Of a stretch of DNA of 64,000 nucleotides, positions 1 to 8,075 are shown piece after piece; positions within the stretch are counted from its first letter, which is position 1, and the number at the start of each line of letters is the position of its first letter. The position numbers were made by a program, and so were the translations under genes. The DNA is from Acidobacteriaceae bacterium (GTDB lineage: Bacteria; Acidobacteriota; Terriglobia; Terriglobales; Acidobacteriaceae), in the NCBI GenBank assembly GCA_030041045.1, contig JASHOQ010000097.1, forward strand, positions 1 through 64,000. Direction: 5' to 3'. The notes under the pieces are model-generated. The model had not been told where the DNA came from, ran no database searches, and worked only from the letters and a program-made list of their open reading frames with translations.

Positions 1-363
1 TTTGAGAAGATTCAGGCGCTCGAAAAGCGCAAGCCGGGTTTGGTGGCCAAGGCCTTCTCCGACCATCCGCAGACACCGGACCGCATCCTGCACACGCAGG
101 AGGAGATTGCCAGATTTTTGCCGGCCAAGTCCGACTACCTGGTAACGACTTCAGAGTTCGACGACATCAAGGCGCGGCTGGCCCGCATCGAGAACAAGCG
201 CAGGCTGACGGACAGCAAGGGCATTACGCGGCCTTCGCTGCGGCGTGTGAGCGCGGATCCGAACGATCCGAATGCGAACTCGGGCGACGATAGCGCCAGC
301 AGCGGCGATAACGGCAACGATCAGCCCACGCTGCACCGGCGCGACGACGACCAGCAGAACTAG
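1..363 (+). CDS. M48-family metallopeptidase, C-terminal part only
   Basis: Reading frame 1 is open from the first base, so only the last 120 codons are visible. The segment FSDHPQTPDRI resembles the conserved region near the end of M48 (HtpX/BepA-like) zinc proteases, where a His-Pro-x-Thr pattern precedes a helix. The HExxH zinc site would lie upstream, outside the window. The rest is a charged helix (about residues 45-70 of the visible part) and a low-complexity Asp/Asn/Ser/Gly-rich tail ending in DDDQQN. M48 proteins of this kind are usually periplasmic or membrane-bound and act in envelope quality control. The family call rests on one short motif, so it is moderately sure. A TTG at 40 is an internal codon, not a start. 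Confidence 0.6.
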   Translation, partial: FEKIQALEKRKPGLVAKAFSDHPQTPDRILHTQEEIARFLPAKSDYLVTTSEFDDIKARLARIENKRRLTDSKGITRPSLRRVSADPNDPNANSGDDSASSGDNGNDQPTLHRRDDDQQN

Positions 364-599
364 CGCGCTTCTTCCAGATCGGCGATCTTCTCAACTCGCC
401 GGCGGGGCGGAGATTTCAGCCGTACCGGGTTCTGTCTGCGGCCGATGCCTGCTTGAGCGGTGACTCAAGCCGACTGGCCCGCACCTTCTTCTCTAACAAT
501 ACGAGATATGGGGTTAGGGTTCCGGCCGGCACCAACCTGTTGCGCTCGGGATCGAATTTGCACCTTTGCGGGACCGGCTGGTTCGCGCACAGGCCCAAG

Positions 600-624
600 A
601 ATTTCCGCTGAAATTCCGGAAATT
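600..624. promoter_or_regulatory. 8-bp inverted repeat, possible operator
   Basis: AATTTCCG at 600-607 faces CGGAAATT at 617-624 across a 9-base spacer, directly upstream of the promoter-like boxes of the helix-turn-helix gene at 719. The position suits a regulator site, possibly autoregulation. This is inferred from symmetry alone. Confidence 0.35.
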
Positions 625-626
625 CC

Positions 627-656
627 TTGAATTGACCCACGAAACCACGATATATA
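627..656 (+). promoter_or_regulatory. Promoter-like -35/-10 pair upstream of the helix-turn-helix gene
   Basis: TTGAAT (627-632) and TATATA (651-656) are separated by 18 bases, close to a housekeeping sigma consensus. An overlapping alternative is TTGACC (632-637) with TATACA (653-658) at 15 bases. This is the most AT-rich spot of the gap and lies about 60 bases before the ATG at 719. Confidence 0.4.
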
Positions 657-718
657 CAAAGCTACCGGCAAACGAGCCGGAATCTGCCCTCGTGGCCCCT
701 TTTTCTTCAGGAGGCACC

Positions 719-985
719 ATGCGCAACGCCGCAGTCCGCTCCAACCTGCTTGTTCCTGAAGTGCGCGAGGTTATGGATATTCGCCAGGCCTCCGATTACC
801 TTGGTATCTCTCCAGATACGCTGTACAAATACGCCTCCGAGGGCTTCGTTCCGGCATTCAAGCTGGGCAATCGCTGGCGGTTCAAGCGCTCGCGCCTGGA
901 CGACTGGATGGACCGCCAGAGCGATCTGCAGGCGGCGGCCGAGGTCGACCCCGAGAAGAAAAAGCCGGTGCAGCCGGCGGTGTGA
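719..985 (+). CDS. Small helix-turn-helix (excisionase/MerR-type) DNA-binding protein
   Basis: 88 residues. Residues 19-66 (DIRQASDYLGISPDTLYKYA onward to RWRFKRSRLDDWM) match the small winged helix-turn-helix of the excisionase family (HTH_17/TIGR01764): the helix ASDYLGIS, the recognition helix DTLYKYASEG, then a wing with GNRWRFKRS. The ATG at 719 is chosen because AGGAGG stands six bases upstream and promoter-like boxes sit at 627-656; an in-frame start at 566 would pull non-coding-looking sequence into the protein. The C-terminus is a short charged tail. No phage genes are nearby, so a stand-alone chromosomal regulator is more likely than an active excisionase. Targets are unknown. Confidence 0.85.
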   Translation: MRNAAVRSNLLVPEVREVMDIRQASDYLGISPDTLYKYASEGFVPAFKLGNRWRFKRSRLDDWMDRQSDLQAAAEVDPEKKKPVQPAV

Positions 986-1080
986 AGACAGTGATCAGCG
1001 GTCAGTTTTGTTGCTCGATGAACCGACAGTCTGGCCACGAACGATTCTTCAGGATCGGCCGATGAGCGTAGAAGGTTTTC

Positions 1081-1122
1081 TTCTGACCCCTGAAACCTGA
1101 CCCCTGAACCCTGAACCCTGAC
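1081..1122. repeat. Short-period CCCTGA-type repeat
   Basis: About six copies of a loose CCTGA(A/C)CC unit with 7-9 base period between the helix-turn-helix gene and the M24 peptidase. It belongs to the same family as the arrays at 7062, 22411 and 62550. It ends 17 bases before the downstream start codon. Confidence 0.8.
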
Positions 1123-1139
1123 GTGTTACAACTGACCGG

Positions 1140-2231
1140 ATGGATCATCTCCGCCGCATGGGCGCGCTGCGCCGCAAACTTACGCGCGCCGGCCTTCCCG
1201 GACTTCTCGTTACCTACGCTCCCGACGTCCGCTATCTCTGCGGCTTTACCGGCTCGAATGCCGCGCTGGCGGTCACGCGGCGCGCGGCGCGGCTGTTTAC
1301 CGATGGCCGCTACACCGCGCAGGCAGACGAAGAGGTGAAGGCGGCGCGGGTGGAAATTGTCTCCAGCGCGCCCTCGGTCAGCGCGGTGGAGTGGCTGGCG
1401 GCGCAGACGGGTGTCAACGCGGCCGGATTCGATCCAGCGCGAACCTCGGTAGCCGATCTCGCGCGCTGGAAGGCCGCTCTGCCGAGCCGCATCCGGCGGG
1501 GATTTCTTACGCCGCTGCCGGCGCCGTATGTGGAACCGCTGCGTGCAGTAAAGGACCAAGACGAGCTCGAAGTGTTGCGCGAAGCGGCTTTGATCGGCTG
1601 CCAACTCTTTGAGCGGATTCTCGGAGAGCTCAGGCCGGGTGTGAGTGAATTGCAGATTGCCGCGGAGCTCGAATACCAGGCGCGGCGCATGGGCGCCGAG
1701 GGCATGTCGTTTGAAACCATCGTGGCCTCCGGCGAGCGCTCGGCGTATCCGCACGGCCGGGCAACCCCGGCAGCACTGCCGCGCAGAGGGTTCCTGACGC
1801 TCGACTTCGGTATAATCCACAAGGGTTATTGCTCGGATATGACGCGCAGCGTCTTCTTCGGCAAGCCCAGGCTCAAGGAACGGAAGGCGTACGGCGCCGT
1901 GCTCGAAGCCCAGGAAGCGGCCTTGGCCGCGGTGACGGCAGGCGTGAGCGCAAACGAGGTGGACGAGGCCGCACGCGCACGCCTGCGCCGGGAAGGTTTG
2001 GCCGAAGCGTTTTCGCACTCCACGGGCCACGGGGTGGGCCTGGAGATTCACGAGCCGCCACGGATCGGCGCCGGACAAAGGACCCGGTTGCAGTCCGGCA
2101 TGGTGGTCACCATCGAACCGGGGATTTATTTGCCGGGCGAGTTCGGCATACGCATCGAAGACATGGTGCAGGTAACCCGTAACGGAGGGCAAGTGCTCAC
2201 GCCTGCGCCCAAGGCGCTCATCGAACTGTGA
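1140..2231 (+). CDS. M24-family aminopeptidase (Xaa-Pro aminopeptidase-like)
   Basis: 363 residues, typical of short bacterial Xaa-Pro aminopeptidases. The N-terminal creatinase-like domain spans about residues 1-135 and the pita-bread catalytic domain about 140-363. The five dinuclear metal ligands are readable: D222 in LDFG, D233 in CSDMTRS, H297 in STGHGVGLEIHE, E326 in TIEPG and E340 in RIEDM. The enzyme should remove N-terminal residues preceding proline in cytoplasmic peptides. It lies 33 bases before accB. M24 peptidases next to accB-accC are a common arrangement in other bacteria, so the three may be cotranscribed. A second ATG at 1158 is an alternative start. Exact substrate preference cannot be told from sequence. 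Confidence 0.9.
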   Translation: MDHLRRMGALRRKLTRAGLPGLLVTYAPDVRYLCGFTGSNAALAVTRRAARLFTDGRYTAQADEEVKAARVEIVSSAPSVSAVEWLAAQTGVNAAGFDPARTSVADLARWKAALPSRIRRGFLTPLPAPYVEPLRAVKDQDELEVLREAALIGCQLFERILGELRPGVSELQIAAELEYQARRMGAEGMSFETIVASGERSAYPHGRATPAALPRRGFLTLDFGIIHKGYCSDMTRSVFFGKPRLKERKAYGAVLEAQEAALAAVTAGVSANEVDEAARARLRREGLAEAFSHSTGHGVGLEIHEPPRIGAGQRTRLQSGMVVTIEPGIYLPGEFGIRIEDMVQVTRNGGQVLTPAPKALIEL

Positions 2232-2264
2232 GCCGGCCTGCCGGCGGGGGAAGACAAGAGGCGA

Positions 2265-2729
2265 ATGAAACCACAGGACATTCAAGACCTGAAACAACTG
2301 ATCGAGTTCCTGAAGCAGTACCAGGTGGCCGAGTTCGACATCGATCGCGGTGATCTGAAGCTTAGGCTCAAGTTCGCGCAGCCTAAGGCCGATATTCCGG
2401 ATCTTGCCAGCCGCATCGCAGAAGCTCGGGAGCGCGTGGCGGAACATGCGGGCGTCGAACCACCCCCGGCGGCGGCGCCCGAAGAAGAATTGCACATTGT
2501 GAAGTCGCCGATTGTGGGCACGTTTTACAGCTCGCCTTCGCCCGGGGCGGCATCGTTCGTCTCGCCCGGCGACCATGTGGAAAAGGGACAGGTGATCTGC
2601 ATCGTGGAAGCCATGAAGCTGATGAATGAAATCGAGTCCGATGCCGCCGGGGAAATTGTGAAATGCCTGGTGACCAACGGCCAGGCGATTGAGTTTGGAC
2701 AGCCGCTGTTTGCGATCCGGCCCGCGTAG
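2265..2729 (+). CDS. accB: Biotin carboxyl carrier protein of acetyl-CoA carboxylase
   Basis: 154 residues, normal length for AccB. It carries the biotin that shuttles carboxyl groups between biotin carboxylase and carboxyltransferase in the first step of fatty-acid synthesis. An N-terminal region (1-45) precedes a Pro/Ala-rich linker (about 64-74) and the lipoyl-like biotinyl domain (77-154). The biotinylation motif is EAMKLMNE with K118 as the attachment lysine; SPIVGTFYSSPSPG at its start is the usual AccB thumb region. Biotin carboxylase accC follows after a 145-base gap with an inverted repeat, the classic accBC order. The carboxyltransferase genes accA and accD are not in this window. 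Confidence 0.97.
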   Translation: MKPQDIQDLKQLIEFLKQYQVAEFDIDRGDLKLRLKFAQPKADIPDLASRIAEARERVAEHAGVEPPPAAAPEEELHIVKSPIVGTFYSSPSPGAASFVSPGDHVEKGQVICIVEAMKLMNEIESDAAGEIVKCLVTNGQAIEFGQPLFAIRPA

Positions 2730-2744
2730 CGAGTGGATCGCGAA

Positions 2745-2861
2745 GCAAGTCAGCGAGTCAGCGGCTGTTTGCATCCGCACTCCAAACTGCTTCGGCTCCC
2801 GGCTTGAGAGATAAACTTCGCCGAACTGTGGTTTGGCTAACTTGCAAACTCGCTGACTTGC
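2745..2861. repeat. 14-bp inverted repeat in the accB-accC gap
   Basis: GCAAGTCAGCGAGT (2745-2758) is matched perfectly in reverse complement at 2848-2861, enclosing 89 bases. Both arms sit in runs of loosely repeated AGCGAGTCAGCGA-type sequence. The right arm ends 13 bases before the accC ATG, so a folded transcript would place a stem next to the accC ribosome site. Confidence 0.75.
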
Positions 2862-2874
2862 TGGCTCGCTGCCT

Positions 2875-4245
2875 ATGTTTAGAAAAATCCTTATCGCCAA
2901 TCGCGGCGAAATTGCGCTCCGGGTGATCAATGCCTGCCGGGAGCTGGACGTGCGCACGGTCGCCGTTTACAGCGAGGCTGATCGCAATTCGCTGCACGTG
3001 AAATTTGCCGACGAGGCCATCTGCATCGGACCGCCGCGCGCGGCCGACAGTTACCTGAATGTGCCGGCGGTGATTTCGGCGGCCGAAGTTGCCGACGTCG
3101 ATGCGATCCATCCCGGCTACGGCCTGCTGAGCGAAAACGCCAATTTCGCCGAGGTGTGCCGCGCCTCGAACATCAAGTTCATCGGGCCGCCGCCGGAGGT
3201 GACGCGGCTGATGGGCGAAAAGGAAAAGGCGCGCCAGGCGATGAAGAAGGCCAAGGTGCCTATTCTTCCCGGTTCCGACGGCGTGATTCCCACGGTGGAA
3301 GAAGCTGAAGAATGGGCGACCAGGGTGGGCTATCCGGTAATCCTCAAAGCCAAGGCCGGCGGCGGGGGGCGCGGCATGCGCATTGTGCGCAATTGCGACG
3401 AGTTGCCCAATCTCTTTCATGCGGCGAACGCTGAGGCGGCCAATGCTTTCGGCAACGGCGAGCTTTACATGGAGAAGTTCATCGAGAACCCGCGCCACAT
3501 CGAGTTCCAGGTGCTGGCCGATGAGCATGGCCACGTGGCCACGCTGTTCGAGCGCGAGTGCTCCATCCAGCGCCGGCATCAGAAACTCATCGAAGAGGCG
3601 CCCAGCCTGCAGGTGACGCCCAAAATGCGCGAGGAGATTGGCCGCACGCTCTGCCGCTGCCTGACGGAAATTGGCTACCAGAACGCGGGCACGGTTGAGT
3701 TCCTGATGGACGCCAGCCGCCAGCTTTACTTTATCGAAATGAATACGCGCATCCAGGTGGAGCACCCGGTGACCGAGGCGATCACGGGCATCGACCTGGT
3801 GAAGGCACAGATTCGCATTGCCGCGGGCGAGAAGCTGGATGCGATTCTGCCCTCGAAGATCGAGATGCGCGGGCACGCGATCGAGTGCCGCATCAACGCC
3901 GAGCATCCGCGCAAGTTTACGCCGTCCGCAGGACAGATCACCGCGTTCAACGTGCCCGGCGGCAACGGCATTCGCGTGGATACGGCCCAGTATGCGGAGG
4001 GCGTGATCCCGCCGTATTACGATTCGCTGATTGCCAAGCTGATTGTGCACGGCGCCGACCGCGCGGAGGCGATGGTGCGCATGGAGCGGGCGCTCGGCCA
4101 ATTCATCGTGCGCGGCGTCGAGACCTCGATCCCGCTGCACCAGGAGATTTTTCAGGATGCGGGCTTCCGCGCAGGCGAATTCGACACCGGCTTCATGGAG
4201 CGGTTCCTTGCCGGCCGTGCGGAGGCGGAAAAGCAGCCGGCCTGA
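2875..4245 (+). CDS. accC: Acetyl-CoA carboxylase, biotin carboxylase subunit
   Basis: 456 residues, matching AccC length. It uses ATP and bicarbonate to carboxylate the biotin on AccB. The N-terminal biotin-carboxylase domain starts [20 protein letters not shown]. The ATP-grasp domain carries the glycine-rich loop [14 protein letters not shown] (about 162-175), then the catalytic segment [14 protein letters not shown] near residue 290, and the C-terminal carboxylase domain holds ECRINAEHP. All diagnostic segments are intact. No strong Shine-Dalgarno is visible before ATG 2875, since the preceding bases belong to the inverted repeat; expression may rely on coupling to accB or on that structure. 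Confidence 0.97.
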   Translation: MFRKILIANRGEIALRVINACRELDVRTVAVYSEADRNSLHVKFADEAICIGPPRAADSYLNVPAVISAAEVADVDAIHPGYGLLSENANFAEVCRASNIKFIGPPPEVTRLMGEKEKARQAMKKAKVPILPGSDGVIPTVEEAEEWATRVGYPVILKAKAGGGGRGMRIVRNCDELPNLFHAANAEAANAFGNGELYMEKFIENPRHIEFQVLADEHGHVATLFERECSIQRRHQKLIEEAPSLQVTPKMREEIGRTLCRCLTEIGYQNAGTVEFLMDASRQLYFIEMNTRIQVEHPVTEAITGIDLVKAQIRIAAGEKLDAILPSKIEMRGHAIECRINAEHPRKFTPSAGQITAFNVPGGNGIRVDTAQYAEGVIPPYYDSLIAKLIVHGADRAEAMVRMERALGQFIVRGVETSIPLHQEIFQDAGFRAGEFDTGFMERFLAGRAEAEKQPA

Positions 4246-4310
4246 GATCAGGGTTCAACGCTTTGTTTGATTCCTCCGGGTTGTGAAACAATCGCTGCGA
4301 ATCGCGACCA

Positions 4311-6452
4311 ATGGGCTTTCGGGAATGGAGAATACGATTCGGCCGAGGGGCGGCGCGCGCAAGATTGTGCGCGCTGGCGTTTTTGTTTGCGTGCGCGTGC
4401 GGCGCCGCGCAAACCGTGGACTGGCCGGCCTACGGCGGCGGCGCGGACGAAGACCATTACTCGCCGCTCACCGAGATCAATCGCGACAATGTGAGCCGGC
4501 TCGCGCTGGCTTGGACTTACGACACCGGTGAAAAAGGCAACATCGAAACCAATCCGGTGATGGTGGGGCGCACGCTCTACGCGTCCACGTCGACGGAAAA
4601 GGTGATCGCGCTCGATGCTGCCACGGGAAAACTGAAGTGGACGTTCGACTCCGGCATCCGCGGCACACAGCCCACGCGTGGCGTGGCCTACTGGACGGAC
4701 GGCAAGCAGGCGCTGATCTTTGCCGGGGTGATGAATTTCCTCTATTGCCTGGACGCGAAGACGGGCAAGCCGATGGCGGGTTTCGGCGAGAACGGACGCA
4801 TCGATTTGCGAAAAGGCCTGCGCGGGGATTACCGGACACAGTTCATCGCCCTGACCACGCCGGGGATCATCTACAAGGACCTGATCATCGTGGGCGGGCG
4901 CAACCCGGAGACGCATCCCGCGCCGCCGGGCGACATTCGCGCCTACGACGTGCACACGGGCGCGCTGCGCTGGACCTTTCACACCATTCCGCGGCCCGGT
5001 GAGCCGGGAACCAAGACCTGGCCCGCCGACGCATGGAAAACGGCCGGAGCGGCCAACAACTGGGGCGGCATGGCGCTCGATGCGGAGCATGGCATCGTGT
5101 ACGCGCCCACGGGCTCCGCGGTGATGGATTTTTATGGCGGCGATCGCGTGGGCGACGATCTCTACGCGAACTGCATTCTCGCGCTCGACGCGGAGACGGG
5201 CAAGCTGCTGTGGTATTTCCAGGGCGTGCATCACGACGTGTGGGATCGCGATTTTCCCGCGGCGCCCGCACTCTACACGGTCGAGAAGGACGGCCAATCT
5301 GTGCTGGCGCTGGCACAGATCACCAAGCAGACTTATGTGTACCTATTCAACCGTCTCACCGGCGAGCCGCTGTTTCCGGTTCATGAACACGCTTACCCGG
5401 CGAGCAAAGTTCCCGGCGAGGTGACGGCGCGCACCCAGCCCGAGCCGGATTGGCCCGCGCCCTTCGGCCGGCAGGAACTGACCGCCGCCATGCTCACCAA
5501 CCGCACGCCGGAGGCGCATGCCTGGGCAGAGAAACAATTCAGCACATTTCAGAGCGCCGGCCAGTTCGTGCCCTTCACCCTGGGCAAACAGACCATCATC
5601 TTTCCCGGGTTCGATGGCGGCGGCGAGTGGAGCGGGCCGGCCATCGATCCGGTCACCGACACGCTCTTTGTGGGTTCAACGGAGATGGCCGACACCGGCG
5701 GGCTGGCCACGGTGCCGAACCATGCAGGCGAAGGCCAGAAGATCTTTGAGGCGCGGTGCGCCCTTTGCCATGGGATCGACCGCGCCGGCTCGGGCACATT
5801 TCCTTCGCTTGTGAACGTCACCGCGCGCTTGCCGGAAAGCAAGATTCTTGATCGGATACGGCACGGGTCGCAGCGCATGCCGGCGTTTCCCGATCTCGAT
5901 GACAAGGCGCTGGCAGCGCTGCTTGATTTCCTGCGCACGCCGGTCGTGAGCGCGTCGGGGAGCGCGGCGAGCGCGGCAACAACGCACGACTACGTTTTTA
6001 CGGGCTACAAGAAGTTTCTTGACCCCGACGGCTATCCCGCGATTGCGCCGCCCTGGGGCACGCTGAACGCGCTCGACCTGAAGACAGGCAAATATCTCTG
6101 GCAGATTCCGTTGGGTGAGTATCCGGAGTTGGCCGAAAAAGGCATGGCGAATACGGGCTCTGAGATCTACGGCGGACCGACTGTGACGGCGGGCGGGGTC
6201 CTGTTCATCGGCGGCACGGTGTACGACCGCAAATTCCGCGCCTTCGATACAAGCACGGGAAAGCTGCTGTGGGAGACAGTGTTGCCGTTTGCGGGGATTG
6301 CCACGCCCTCCACCTACATGGTGGATGGGCGGCAGTATGTGGTGATTGCCGCGAGCGGCGGACGCGATCCCAAGGGACCCGTGGGCGGCGAGTACGTGGC
6401 GTTTGCGCTGCCGGCGAGTGGGGCGCCGGAGCCGACCCCGGCCGGCCGCTGA
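4311..6452 (+). CDS. PQQ-dependent dehydrogenase with an internal cytochrome c domain
   Basis: 713 residues. An Arg-rich start and a hydrophobic stretch (ALAFLFACACGAAQ) form a signal peptide, so the protein should be periplasmic. The body is an eight-bladed quinoprotein propeller: DHYSPLTEINRDNVSRLALA, several A-x-D-x-x-TG-K-x-x-W blades such as ALDAATGKLKW, WNGGMA-like WGGMALD, and DREF-type WDRDFPAAP. A single c-type heme site CALCH (C483, C486, H487) lies between blades, with LNALDLKTGKYLWQIPLGE and two more blades after it. Electrons would pass from PQQ to this heme and on to the respiratory chain. There is no vicinal Cys-Cys pair as in methanol or ethanol dehydrogenases. The glucose/sugar-type quinoprotein group is likeliest; the substrate is unknown. 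No PQQ synthesis genes are nearby. Confidence 0.9.
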   Translation: MGFREWRIRFGRGAARARLCALAFLFACACGAAQTVDWPAYGGGADEDHYSPLTEINRDNVSRLALAWTYDTGEKGNIETNPVMVGRTLYASTSTEKVIALDAATGKLKWTFDSGIRGTQPTRGVAYWTDGKQALIFAGVMNFLYCLDAKTGKPMAGFGENGRIDLRKGLRGDYRTQFIALTTPGIIYKDLIIVGGRNPETHPAPPGDIRAYDVHTGALRWTFHTIPRPGEPGTKTWPADAWKTAGAANNWGGMALDAEHGIVYAPTGSAVMDFYGGDRVGDDLYANCILALDAETGKLLWYFQGVHHDVWDRDFPAAPALYTVEKDGQSVLALAQITKQTYVYLFNRLTGEPLFPVHEHAYPASKVPGEVTARTQPEPDWPAPFGRQELTAAMLTNRTPEAHAWAEKQFSTFQSAGQFVPFTLGKQTIIFPGFDGGGEWSGPAIDPVTDTLFVGSTEMADTGGLATVPNHAGEGQKIFEARCALCHGIDRAGSGTFPSLVNVTARLPESKILDRIRHGSQRMPAFPDLDDKALAALLDFLRTPVVSASGSAASAATTHDYVFTGYKKFLDPDGYPAIAPPWGTLNALDLKTGKYLWQIPLGEYPELAEKGMANTGSEIYGGPTVTAGGVLFIGGTVYDRKFRAFDTSTGKLLWETVLPFAGIATPSTYMVDGRQYVVIAASGGRDPKGPVGGEYVAFALPASGAPEPTPAGR

Positions 6453-6537
6453 ATTATCGCTCAATTATTCGCTTTTTGTTCGCTTTTTTGCGCAAGATCG
6501 GCTATCCTTGCCCTGCAACGCGAGGAGGTTGCAGATC

Positions 6538-7041
6538 GTGGATTTTCAAAAAGAACTCATTGCCGAATACGATCGCGAGATCGCGAAGACGCGCAAGATG
6601 CTGGAGGCCATTCCCGACGACGTCGATTTCGACTTCAAGCCGCACGCTAAATCCATGAGTCTTGGACGTTTAGCCGGCCATTTGACGGAGATGGCAGGCG
6701 ACTGGGCGGTGCACTCGCTGGAGCTGGACAAGCTGGACTTTCCCGCCGACCACAAGTGGGAGGGGTTCGTGCCCACGAGCAGGGCGGCGCTGCTCGAGAA
6801 GTTCGATAGCCAGTTGCCGCGCGTTCGTGCCGCGCTGGCCCACACCACAGGCGACAAATGGGACCAGCGCTGGCAGTTCATCTTCGGCGGCCATGTTTGG
6901 ATCGACGACCCGCGCCACCAGGTCTTCCGCGAGCTGGTGATCAGCCACCTCGTCCATCACCGCGCGCAACTTGGAGTCTATCTGCGCATTCTGAACGCCA
7001 AGATTCCGGGCATGTATGGGCCCTCGGCGGACGAGATGTGA
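6538..7041 (+). CDS. DinB-like four-helix-bundle protein
   Basis: 167 residues. It starts at GTG 6538, nine bases after a strong GAGGAGG ribosome site (6522-6528); longer frames would run into the preceding gene. The DinB/YfiT metal triad is readable: H48 in LAGHL and H137 with H141 in SHLVHHRAQLG, the usual HxxxH spacing in the third helix. Members bind a divalent metal and often act as thiol transferases (bacillithiol or mycothiol S-transferase-like), but most are uncharacterised. The DDPRHQVFRELVISHLVHHR segment is the typical family signature. A bacilliredoxin gene at 11.6 kb gives weak circumstantial support for thiol chemistry. Function beyond the fold is not assigned. Confidence 0.85.
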   Translation: MDFQKELIAEYDREIAKTRKMLEAIPDDVDFDFKPHAKSMSLGRLAGHLTEMAGDWAVHSLELDKLDFPADHKWEGFVPTSRAALLEKFDSQLPRVRAALAHTTGDKWDQRWQFIFGGHVWIDDPRHQVFRELVISHLVHHRAQLGVYLRILNAKIPGMYGPSADEM

Positions 7042-7061
7042 AGAGGCAGGGAGAAAGTGAG

Positions 7062-7088
7062 CAGGGGTCAGGGGTCAGGGGTCAGGAA
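7062..7088. repeat. GGGGTCA triplet repeat
   Basis: Three near-perfect GGGGTCA units, the reverse complement of the CCCTGACC family seen elsewhere in the window, in the gap between the DinB-like gene and thiE. Confidence 0.75.
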
Positions 7089-7146
7089 GACCCGTTTGGG
7101 GCGCGGTTGAGCCTGTTAGCAGGTCAGGCTCGGCTACTCTTGCGGT

Positions 7147-7830
7147 ATGGGCTTTGGGTTTCCCCGGGTTTACCCCATTCTCGATGCGTCGACGATACCG
7201 GCTGAGAGTCGAGCGGAGTTTCTCCTTCGCCTGGGAGGCGAGCTCGGTGAGGCCGGAGTGACCCTGCTCGAATACCGGAACAAGACGGGACGCGACACGG
7301 AGATCCTCGCCGATGCACGGATTCTGCGAAGCGCAATGCCCGCGCCAAATATCAAGCTGATTCTCGATGATTGTGTCGATCTGGTTGAGCAAACTGGATT
7401 TGACGGAGTGCATGTGGACGCGGGCGATGTGTCGCCCGGCGAAGCGCGGCGGCTTCTCGGGCCCGAGCGTATGGTGGGCACGTTCGGCGGACCGCTGCAA
7501 ATTGACGGCGGGTTCGTCCCCGGTGTTCTTGCCGAGCCGGCAAATTATTGGGCCATCGGGCCGGTCTTTCCCACGCAAACCAAGCAGACTCGCCATGCGC
7601 CCATCGGCGTAGAAGGCGTGCGAAGGCTGCGCGCGCTCGCGGAGCCGGAGAGGATTCTGACCGCAGCGGGAGGAATAACGCTCGCCACAGCGGCCGAGGT
7701 TCTCGCTGCGGGGGCGACATCCGTAGCGGTTTCGGCGGCTCTCTTTCGCGCGGCCGATCCGGCGGCGGAGTTCCGGCGATGGGTGGCTGCGCTTGCGATG
7801 GGTGATACCAAAGAAGGAGCCGGCTCTTGA
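7147..7830 (+). CDS. thiE: Thiamine phosphate synthase
   Basis: 227 residues, a TIM-barrel enzyme that joins hydroxymethylpyrimidine diphosphate and thiazole phosphate to make thiamine phosphate. Recognisable pieces are YPILDAST near the start, LLEYRNK (usually QLR-x-K), ILDDCVDL for the metal aspartates, GVHVDAGD (usually GVHLGQ-D), GPVFPTQTKQ for the thiazole phosphate loop and AAGGITLATA for the phosphate-binding end. The altered LLEYRNK and VDAGD motifs are conservative. No TPP riboswitch could be recognised in the 105-base leader, which instead holds a short repeat. It stands alone with no other thi gene in view. Confidence 0.92.
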   Translation: MGFGFPRVYPILDASTIPAESRAEFLLRLGGELGEAGVTLLEYRNKTGRDTEILADARILRSAMPAPNIKLILDDCVDLVEQTGFDGVHVDAGDVSPGEARRLLGPERMVGTFGGPLQIDGGFVPGVLAEPANYWAIGPVFPTQTKQTRHAPIGVEGVRRLRALAEPERILTAAGGITLATAAEVLAAGATSVAVSAALFRAADPAAEFRRWVAALAMGDTKEGAGS

Positions 7831-7893
7831 ATGAAATGCCCTCAGGAGCCGGCGGGAGTGCGTGAGAACCTGAATGCCCGAAGGCTATAGCCT

Positions 7894-8025
7894 GGTTCCA
7901 TCACCCCTACGGGGCTGTCGAATTCGTATTTGGCCGCGTCTCCCAGGATTCCGTCCATCGTCCGCTGGGGCGGACGACGGACTCCATCCTGTGCTAGCCT
8001 CCGAGCATCCCTACGAGATGCTTGC
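7894..8025. repeat. Interspersed CCCAGGATT-type repeat, copy A
   Basis: About 130 bases that align with a second copy at 40716-40831. Shared blocks in order: GGTTCC-TC-CCC near the left end, TCCCAGGATT-CGT, a palindromic GC-rich core (CGTCCGC/GCGGACG here), ACTCCATCCTG-GCTA, and a right end of the form TCCCT-CG-GA-GCTTGC. It fills the gap between thiE and the first permease. It resembles REP-like intergenic elements. No transposase is adjacent. Confidence 0.7.
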
Positions 8026-8075
8026 CCGAAAGAAAGCTGGAGACAGAGCGGGGAATTTCAGGTAAAACACTTCAA

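Larger units (their letters stand above)
364..718. other. Intergenic region with promoter-like and operator-like elements
   Basis: 355 bases without a convincing gene. Frames on the minus strand here lack ribosome sites and coding character. The right half is visibly AT-richer and holds an inverted repeat at 600-624 and a promoter-like pair at 627-656, followed by an AGGAGG ribosome site just before the small helix-turn-helix gene. Confidence 0.5.

Noticed and set aside
1002..4140. Long minus-strand frames opposite the M24 peptidase, accB and accC
   Set aside because: The plus strand encodes well-known enzymes. The minus frames contain Arg/His-rich, domain-free sequence and repeat-derived ends.
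7042..7146. TPP riboswitch before thiE
   Set aside because: No CTGAGA or ACCTGA-type conserved elements in the right order; the leader is mostly repeat.
8022..8075. TTG at 8022 as start of the first APC permease
   Set aside because: It lies in the right end of interspersed repeat copy A, and the extra 18 residues are polar and not permease-like.
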